The notes under the pieces: generated by a model
The model's input: the letters and a program-made list of their open reading frames with translations, nothing else
What the model was told of the DNA's origin: nothing
The model's database searches: none
Program-made: the position numbers and the translations under genes
From: Lamellibrachia satsuma
Taxonomy: Eukaryota; Annelida; Polychaeta; Sabellida; Siboglinidae
Assembly (NCBI GenBank): GCA_033239005.1
Contig: BSQZ01000028.1
Coordinates: 5,776,911 to 5,840,910, forward strand
DNA: 64,000 bases
Reading direction: 5' to 3'
In this document: piece after piece, positions 56,791-64,000 of the stretch
Position numbering within the stretch: the stretch's first letter is position 1
Layout of the letters: every line of letters starts with the position of its first letter

Positions 56791-57295
56791 AATATAAATC
56801 ATCACTCTTTTGAAATTATTTTGTTGTATCCTATCCTATTATTTTTGGGTACATTTGTTTTTGTACGATTATGTTTAGTATTATACATAAATCTAGCGAC
56901 ATCTGTTCGTGATCGATGGTGCCCTCTGACGTTAACAATGGAACCATGCGTTTACGGCCAGACTATTTATTTGATTTAATGAAGACCCTACAGTCGGCTG
57001 CTCGTAGCCGCGATTATCCAGGCCTGGATGCAGAGTAGAGTAAAAGACCTGAAATACTAAAAATTGATCACCAGGTGGCAGCACTTTCTGGTAATTATTG
57101 AAATAATAGGAAGTGAAACGTCTTATTATTATATTGTCTTTGGTGGAGTTCTCATTGTGACGGAAATTATGTATGCACCCATATTCTAACATAACAGTGA
57201 ACTTTTATCAGTTGATTCGATGCAATTCGAATTAACTTTAAACTTTGATTACATTGACACAACTGTCCGACTGAAAAGTTAAATTAGGCAAAACA

Positions 57296-57523
57296 TGTTT
57301 AGTGTGGCATCTCGATAATGGCGCCGATTGGCTGCTGGCGCTTCACGGGAACGCCTACAGTGGTGACTATTATGTATAGCTGTGCGCTATAGCGTTACAA
57401 CGGGTTTGCGATGCACTGATTGGAGGTGTATGTGTTTTGTTGTTTCACTGAATAAAAGCACTTCCGGTATTTACCACGCGACTGAGTGGTTCAGTTGTTA
57501 TAAATCCCTATACAAACATGACA
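57296..57523 (+). mobile_element. Possible Gypsy 5' LTR
   Basis: About 228 bp lie between tgtttagtg and aaacatgaca, upstream of a candidate primer-binding site (ttggcgacgag) and gag. It contains a TATA-like tatgtata and an AATAAA (about 57451), as in a U3-R-U5 LTR. No second LTR was seen, so the limits are conjectural. Confidence 0.4.
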
Positions 57524-57561
57524 ATATTGGCGACGAGGTGAGTCTGAGCACGAGAAAAAAT

Positions 57562-57745
57562 ATGGCTTCACGAACCTTAGCTGCATTATGAGGAATACAA
57601 AGAAGAGAGGGAATTATTCGAAAACTATCTTGAACGTTTCGAATTTTTTGTAACAACGAATGCTTTGCCCGGGCCGAGGACGCAAAAAAGTGCTTGTTGC
57701 TTAGCAGCGTTGGTTCGCAAGCTTAAACAAAAATAAAAAGCCAAC
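57562..57745 (+). pseudogene. Gypsy gag N-terminal fragment
   Basis: The ATG at 57562 opens MASRTLAAL. After a frameshift comes HYEEYKEERELFENYLERFE and FFVTTNALPG, the typical start of the capsid-like Gag of Gypsy elements. It ends in stops at about 57735. Confidence 0.6.
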
Positions 57746-58500
57746 TTAAACTGGAAAGTCTGGTTGACAAAAGTTATGTGGAAGTAGTGGCAACTAACAG
57801 TTATGATGAAATACTTCGTTCAATGCACATACATCAACATACTTGTTACTTAATGTAAACACTATTGTACAATTTGCTTTTTGAAAACGGCCTTTATGCA
57901 ATCAACAACACAACACAGATATAGAGATATGAAAAGGCCAAATGAATGACGTTTATTGTGGGGATTAAGGATAAGCCCACTTTCAAAGAAATGTAAAACA
58001 AAGAAATGTGGGCTCCACAACCCAACGCCAGGCTGACTACGCCCCATGCGAGCCTCCTTGGACGTCCGGTTCAATAGAGCCCACATTTCACCACAAAGCA
58101 GTAGCAGTATTCCTAGAACAAATAAAAGAAACAATGGCATTACTATTGTCATGGAACACCCTTAAACCAAATAGCATAATGCCCTACATGCTATCACGCA
58201 GTCTATGAATACAACTACCTGCTTAAAAATACACTAGCTCTAACTGGAATAACTACAAAGGTGGAGCCAATTCGCCACTGGTCACCGACCCATGTGACCA
58301 CCCCACCAACTACACAGTGCTTGTGGAGGATTTCAGAATAGTTTCACTTTAAATCATTGCTTTAACGTCATACCAATTTTGTACGTATAACATAAGTTGT
58401 TCTCTTGACATGCATGATCCGCCGCATTTGTAATGTAAAACAGATCTCCGGCCAAAACTATATTGACCCAATCATCATTGAAATGACCCATACAATTTTG
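57746..58500. other. Unassigned sequence interrupting gag
   Basis: The two gag pieces are separated by about 750 bp without gag similarity. It includes a hairpin (aaatgtgggctcc at 58001 against gagcccacattt at 58075) and looks like an insertion. Confidence 0.4.
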
Positions 58501-58501
58501 C

Positions 58502-59090
58502 TTGTATGGGCCAATTGGCCCATGCCTATTTTTTCTAGGGAGACCCCTGGTTATCGGTCAAAGGAATCAATTCATGAACAGAAACAGAAAGCCGACAGAA
58601 TCGGTCCCACAATATGCTTTGGCGTTGCGGGAGCTATGTGATGATTGCGAATATCAGGCAACATTGCAAACAGAGATACTGCGAGATGTGTTTCTGAACG
58701 GACTAAACCTACCTTCTGTCCAGGCAAAAGTAATGCTGAAAGACAGAACACTAACTTTTGAGAATGCGTACAAAGAGGCAGTGGCGGAACCGGAAGAATT
58801 TGCAGCCAAATGCTCAGTCGAATTCAGTGCCTCATCAGCAGGAGGAAACGGGTCTTCCCATGCTACTGCCAGTGCTAATCAGGTTGAAAGTGTCAACCGG
58901 GTGCAGAACTTTAGTAAGAGAAAAAGGTAACAGCAAAGGTGCTGTTGCCAGCCAAGGTGGTGATGCTTTCAACAGCAAGAAGTCATGCTACCGATGTGGT
59001 GGCAATCGTGATCAGAAATGCAAATACATAAATGAACAGTGTCACTGGTGTAAACAAAATAGGCCACATTGCTCGAATGTGCAGAGCAGC
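58502..59090 (+). pseudogene. Gypsy gag C-terminal fragment with CCHC zinc knuckle
   Basis: The frame at 58502-58930 contains KPTESVPQYALALRELCDDC and LRDVFLNGLNLPSVQAK, the Gag retrotransposon domain. A frameshift leads to KKSCYRCGG...CKYINEQCHWCK, and another to GHIARMCRAA. The order of these pieces fits Gypsy elements. Two frameshifts inactivate it. Confidence 0.75.
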
Positions 59091-59810
59091 GTAGTAAAGG
59101 TAAAAATAACGGACTGGAAGAGTATCTTCAGTGTGATGTCCGGAGCCACGTCTGAGATGCACCAACTGATGGGCAAGTATGCACACATGTTCAGAAATAA
59201 TGGTTCAACCATTCAGGGGCATACAGCAACTTTGAAGCTTAAACCAGAGCAGAATCCAGTCCACCAAAAGGCGCGTCCTGTTCTTTATGCGCTTAGGGAA
59301 CTCGTGGAGAATGAGATCGATATACTTGAACCAGCTGGTGGGCTGTACATGTCCGATAACAGTGAATGGGCGAGCCCGACGGTGAATGTGCCTAAGATGA
59401 AAAACGGCAAGATGTCAGTAAGCGTACGTGGGGATTACAAGCTCGTGAATGTCACCATTGAAGATGGCAAATATCCCCTACCCATAGCTCAGGATCTGTT
59501 AGCCAACCTGGCACACAAAGGGAAGAAACTGACATTGTTCTCAATCCTGGACCTGAGTGGTGCATTCAACCAACTCGAGGTTGATGAGAAATCGTCACCA
59601 CTGCTCACCCTTAACAGCGTTTAGCTTACGGTGTTAAAACTGCGCAGTCCGTGGACGACAATGGAAAAAATTCTAGCAGGAATAGAAAATGTCATGTGTT
59701 TCGTCGACGACATTCTGGTGACGGGAAACACTGAACAGGAGCATCTGAAGACACTGGAACAAGTGTTGCAAAGGTTGGATCAGTACAACGTGAGGTTCAG
59801 ACTGCCTAGC
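59091..59810 (+). pseudogene. Gypsy reverse transcriptase fragment, protease deleted
   Basis: RT sequence starts about 15 bp after the zinc knuckle. Blocks seen: KYAHMFRNN, HQKARPVLYALRELVENEID, SEWASPTVNVPKMKNGKMSV, RGDYKLVNVTIEDGKYPLPI, FSILDLSGAFNQLEVDE. After a stop and deletion come MCFVDDILVTGNTEQEHLKT and LEQVLQRLDQYNVRF. The catalytic Asp pair (FVDD) is present, but the fingers-palm linker is missing. RNase H and integrase are absent downstream. Confidence 0.82.
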
Positions 59811-60420
59811 CGGACTTCACATCTGGATCGCTGCCGACCTGACGATCCCCTAGGTCTTCGCTGTCTTCTCGCCGCAGCCAAGGTAGACGGCGCGTCGGTT
59901 ACCCCGGACGCGGTAGCCCTCTCGCTCAACAATAGTTGTACCATCATTATATTTGGGACATCTTAGCCACTCAGCAGCGCTGCCCTGGCTGACCTGCTGT
60001 TGTGGTTTTATGTCGGAGTTTTCCTTCTCGTAGATCACCTGTCTACCAAGGCAAATGAGTGTGATCTACTTGCCCATAGTTGGAGGTTGGAATGGTGCAG
60101 CACCGGGACGTGGCCACACGCTGGTGGGCCCAGCACACTGCACCTTTAAGGCTCCAACCTGCTCCGAGATCCCTAGCACATTCGCCTGGGGCCGCAAGGT
60201 GCCCAGTATCCGCAGTCTACCACGAGGAGATTGTGCTAGAGTCTTGTCTATGGAGAGGCTATGTACCAGCAGGGGAGACTTACGCACTCGGCTCCCTTTT
60301 CACTCCAAGGAGCTATCTGGCGGCTGTAGCTGAAAGCGAGAGTATGAAGTACACACTAGTTACTACACACTACACTACAGCACTAGACACATCACACAGA
60401 CCTGTGTAAACACACCACAC
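59811..60420. other. Unassigned GC-rich block
   Basis: This 600-bp stretch is clearly more GC-rich than its surroundings and has open frames on both strands (for example 60080-60409 on +). None is recognised. It begins exactly where the Gypsy RT stops being recognisable. Confidence 0.3.
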
Positions 60421-60955
60421 CACCAGTAAAGGGACAAATTGATGTCGTCAATGGTTTGAGTTGAATAGAAAGTTATTGTTTGCATAATATTTATGTCTTA
60501 GATATCCAAACTAATCTATACACCTGTACATAGGAATTATAAAATACAACGGGAAAAATAATGAATTGTCTATTTTTTGGCTTAATTTAACCCTTTACAT
60601 AGACGGGGGTGTTTTAATACTGGCATGTCGCAAATTCAGTACCGTAACTCGAAGGCATCTTTGTATATTATAATGCGGACATTGAGCAAGATTGAACACA
60701 TTTGACATAATATTTGTCGTTTTCTATGATGTTCGTAAGGTTACCAAATATCAACTTCTTGAAATTCTTAAAACTGCTGCCACATTCCGAACAATTTGCT
60801 TAATGCTCTGAAATACATGTATCCCAGTTACATGATGTCTTAAGTGTTTGATGTTGATAACATGTTAAAGATTAAATAAACTTATTCGTCGTTTCCATTA
60901 CTTTTAATCTGCTTACTTAGTAATGTAATTTCGTTTTGGGACTGACTTTTGTCAG
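60421..60955. other. No gene recognised
   Basis: AT-rich intergenic sequence with no repeats or coding features that I could identify. Confidence 0.3.
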
Positions 60956-60956
60956 T

Positions 60957-61465
60957 CCGGAAATTATACGTTAGTCCCGTAATACCTCTGTCTGTCCCGT
61001 GATACCTCTGTCAGTCCCATAATACCTCTGTCAGTCCCGTAATACCTCTGTCAGTCCCGTGATACCTCTGTCAGTCCCGTAATACCTCTGTCAGTCCCGT
61101 AATACCTCTGTCAGTCACGTAATACCTCTGTCAGTCCCGTGATACCTCTGTCAGTCCCGTAACACCTCTGTCAGTCCCGTAATACCTCTGTCAGTCACGT
61201 AATACCTCTGTCAGTCCCGTGATACCTCTGTCAGTCCCGTAATACCTCTGTCAGTCCCGTAATACCTCTGTCAGTCCCGTGATACCTCTGTCAGTCCCGT
61301 AATACCTCTGTCAGTCCCGTAATACCTCTGTCAGTCACGTGATACCTCTGTCAGTCCCGTAATACCTCTGTCAGTCCCGTGATACCCCTGTCAGTCCCGT
61401 AATACCTCTGTCAGTCCCGTGATACCTCTGTCAGTCCCGTAATACCTCTGTCAGTCCCGTGACAT
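60957..61465. repeat. 20-bp minisatellite, about 25 copies
   Basis: The unit is gtcccgtaatacctctgtca with variants gtgatacc and gtcacgt. The pattern of gtaat/gtgat variants suggests a higher-order repeat of three to four units. Confidence 0.95.
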
Positions 61466-62140
61466 TGTTTTTGACACACAAAAAGAAAAGATTAATGAGA
61501 ATTGCATGGTTATATAAATCACAGTAACTGATGAAGAAAATGAAAATTATTTGTCCAATTATTTTAAATGGGAAAAACCATGAAGGATTGTCGCTGCTAA
61601 CGGTTGGTAGGTAATAAGGCCCGTACCCCTCACAAAAAGTCTGACGAGATTGAGAGCCAGGATATTCTTAGTAGATTCAGTGCTTTTATAACGTAGACCT
61701 GTTCTGTATTAATTTTTAAGTTAAATTACATGAATTTATACTGTAGTACTTGTACTTGCGGACCTGCCTCGAAAATCACCGCTGTGAATTTGCTAAGAAA
61801 TTATTCCTTTGCCGTTTTAACCTGTTAAAAGACTGTTGGATTGGATGTTCATTTGAATTGTATGCATTCTTTGAGTTAGTAAAAGGTATCAGGAAATTGA
61901 ATTTTGAGTGTTGTAATTGGCATTTTTTTTTCAGCTTATTGGGGCTGTGCCCCCTGGTCCCCTCCCCGAACCCCCCTCCACCACCACCACCACCAAATAT
62001 TCTGCTATTCTGGGGTTTCTAAAGGTTCGCAGCTGTGTAAAAGCCGTTGGACCACAGAGGATTTCTGTTCTGAGGACGTTCCTTTCATTCTGGCTATGGA
62101 GGAAGTGGCCGTGGGCGGGGCTCCCCAGTCCGAAATTGAA

Positions 62141-63020
62141 CTAACAAGATTTGTCATCCAAGCCAAAGGCAAGTGGACAAGGAAGCCATTGGCTTATCGA
62201 GAGTCCAAAAATTTTCATCATCCTGAGATATGTGTCAACCTTCTTTTTAAACATATTCACACTGTTAGTTGTTATACAATCCGTAGACAATTTGTTCCAT
62301 TCATTTATTGTCCTCTGTGAGAACGAGTACTTCCTGATGTCCAATCTAAACTGATCGTTTACTAATGTTACCTCATGTCATCTAGTTCTACCATCTTTCT
62401 TGAGTGAGAAAAACATATTTCTATCAATATTTTCGTAACAGTTCAATATCTTAATAACTTCAATCTGATCTCCTCTTAACCTCCTTGTCTCTAGAGTTGT
62501 TAAACCACATTTATTTAGGCGTTCTTTATAACTAAGGTTTCTCAGTTGTGGAATAATTTTAGTTGCTCTCCTCTGTATGCGTTGAAACGTATCTATATTC
62601 TTCTTACGATATGGTCTCCACGTTTGTAAGTAGTATTTTAATTAGGTCTAACTATTGCTTTATACAGAGGTTTAATTAGCTTTTTTCCTTGTATGTTGTG
62701 TTTTTCCTAATTAACCCAAGAATTTGATTACGCTTTGAAGCTGCAATACCACACAGTTCTGATACTTTGATACCAGCACTTATTGTTATTCCTGAGTCCT
62801 TTTCTTTTATAGTAATACATAGAACAGTATCTTCCATATTATTTTTATATCCAAATTCCCGTGTCCTGTATGTAGGCATTTACATTTCGCAAATTTAATA
62901 ACATCTGCCATTTCTCTTTTTGTAAATGTTGTTTATCACCATCAGTTTTAACATTTCTAAACACTTTTGTGTCAACCGCAAATTTCAGTATGTTGCTTGT
63001 TATATTGTCGTCCAAGTCAT

Positions 63021-63113
<93 letters not shown>

Positions 63114-63676
63114 GAATAATATAGGTCCTAATACTGATCCTTGTGGTACCCCACTCAAAACCGATTTCCAGTTTGAAACCTCTCCATCTACCACAACACG
63201 CTGTCTTCTGTCAGTCAGCCATTGTTCTATTCAGTCAGTTATGCTATCCCCGATACCATGGACTTTTAATTTAAGTAGTAATCTTTGATATGGCACTTTG
63301 TCAAAAGCTTTCTGAAAATCTAAGTAGATAATATCTACTGGCGATCCCTCGTCTATCCACTTAGTGATTTCTTAAAAAAAACAATACATTTGTTAAGCAT
63401 GACCTCGCTTTTAGGAATCCATGTTGAGATGAATTTAATAATTCATGCCTAACAAGGAAGTCCACCATATGGTCTTTAATTAACCTTTGTAATAATTTAC
63501 AAATCACTGACGTTAAACTCACTGGTCTGTAATTTAATTTTAATGACAAGTTGAACACTCTTGCAAGTGGTATACTGATTTGTTCTACTGTTTCCATTAG
63601 TAGTTTTGGAGGAATTCCATCCACTCCTGGTGACTTATTATCCTTCGTTGCCTTTATTTTCTTAGCTACCATTTCA
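62141..63676 (-). mobile_element. CR1-like LINE, 5'-truncated, with internal (AT)n
   Basis: It aligns by eye with 25850-27430. Minus-strand pieces include [70 protein letters not shown] (then [10 protein letters not shown]) and [20 protein letters not shown] deletion of roughly 75 bp near 63535 removes the segment before NYRPVSL. An A8 tract near 63374 shifts the frame, and an (AT)n tract splits the RT. The 5' end abuts Gypsy protease sequence. Confidence 0.85.
63022..63110. repeat. (AT)n microsatellite inside LINE RT
   Basis: About 44 AT dinucleotides occupy the place of the codons for YI in FLIYINDL. The homologous site at 26776-26784 has only tatatatatt. Confidence 0.95.
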
Positions 63677-63689
63677 GGTTAACCAAGTT

Positions 63690-63985
63690 GTTTTTGATCC
63701 ACCTGTGCATGACACTACAGACTATGACACATATAAGGTGGGTACAACCCCCAATAAATGTACACAGAAGGGAGCGGCAGCCCCCCAATTTTGACCAATG
63801 TGCTGATAAATGGACAACCTCTTACCATTGCAGTTGACACAGGAGGTGTAGCTTCTCTCATCAGTGAAGATTTATCGACAATTATGGGAAGATCTTCCAC
63901 CTCTTGAAACTAACCACGAAAGGTTACCGTCATACTTAGGTGAGAAGATACACCTGCTGGGATCCATCAGTCAGGCTTGTTAACA
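63690..63985 (+). pseudogene. Gypsy aspartic protease fragment
   Basis: After DPPVHDTTDYDTYKV, a shifted frame gives VLINGQPLTIAVDTGGVASL followed by ISEDLS. This contains the D-T-G active-site triplet of retropepsins. Another shift gives DLPPLETNHERLPSYLGEKI and HLLGS. The two or more frameshifts make it inactive. It corresponds to the region missing between gag and RT in the element at 57.3-59.8 kb; the rest may lie beyond the window. Confidence 0.75.
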
Positions 63986-64000
63986 AATGCATGTCAACTC

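Noticed and set aside
62926..63288. 120-codon + ORF with alternating Tyr-Ile
   Set aside because: It is an (AT)n tract flanked by antisense LINE RT.

Overview
The window is eukaryotic nuclear DNA from an invertebrate, most probably a mollusc or another lophotrochozoan. It is AT-rich, has spliced genes with long repeat-filled introns, and carries CR1-type LINEs, Penelope-like and Gypsy remnants, a tRNA-headed SINE, several MITE families and many minisatellites. The taxon is inferred from this repeat mix and was not tested.

The one host gene I can build is on the + strand: an alpha-1,3-mannosyl-glycoprotein 4-beta-N-acetylglucosaminyltransferase (MGAT4A/B-like, family GT54). Twelve coding exons run from 14294 to the stop codon at 52964, and splice phases agree at every junction. 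Together they encode 520 residues: stem coiled coil, the whole GT54 catalytic region with the LEDDV metal-binding motif, and the C-terminal domain. The first exon, which should encode the short cytoplasmic tail and membrane anchor, was not found. It probably lies upstream, in 1-14293 or outside the window.

Layout. 1-14293: no recognised gene; MITE-like inverted repeats, a 67-bp x4 and a 50-bp x14 tandem array, an old CR1 fragment and dispersed repeats. 14294-37116: exon 1 and a 22.7-kb intron with a decayed hAT-like pseudogene, six larger minisatellites (including a 3-kb array of 34-bp units) and a 5'-complete but internally deleted CR1 LINE on the minus strand. 37117-42474: exons 2-8, with a Tigger/pogo-like non-autonomous transposon. 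42475-46354: an intron dominated by about 48 copies of a 60-bp unit derived from a SINE tRNA head, followed by an 11-copy array from the same SINE's body. 46355-52964: exons 9-12, with an intronic GIY-YIG endonuclease ORF enclosed in inverted repeats (Penelope-like). 52965-64000: 3' UTR, MITEs, a broken Gypsy element, three CR1 3' fragments, a 20-bp minisatellite, and a Gypsy protease fragment at the right edge.

No bacterial-type operon, CRISPR array or complete tRNA/rRNA gene was seen. Tandem arrays occupy roughly 10 kb, about 16% of the window. The most noteworthy items are the doubly expanded SINE, the inverted-repeat-bounded GIY-YIG unit, the LINE whose ORF1 runs straight into ORF2 with the endonuclease deleted, and an (AT)n microsatellite expanded inside a reverse transcriptase ORF.
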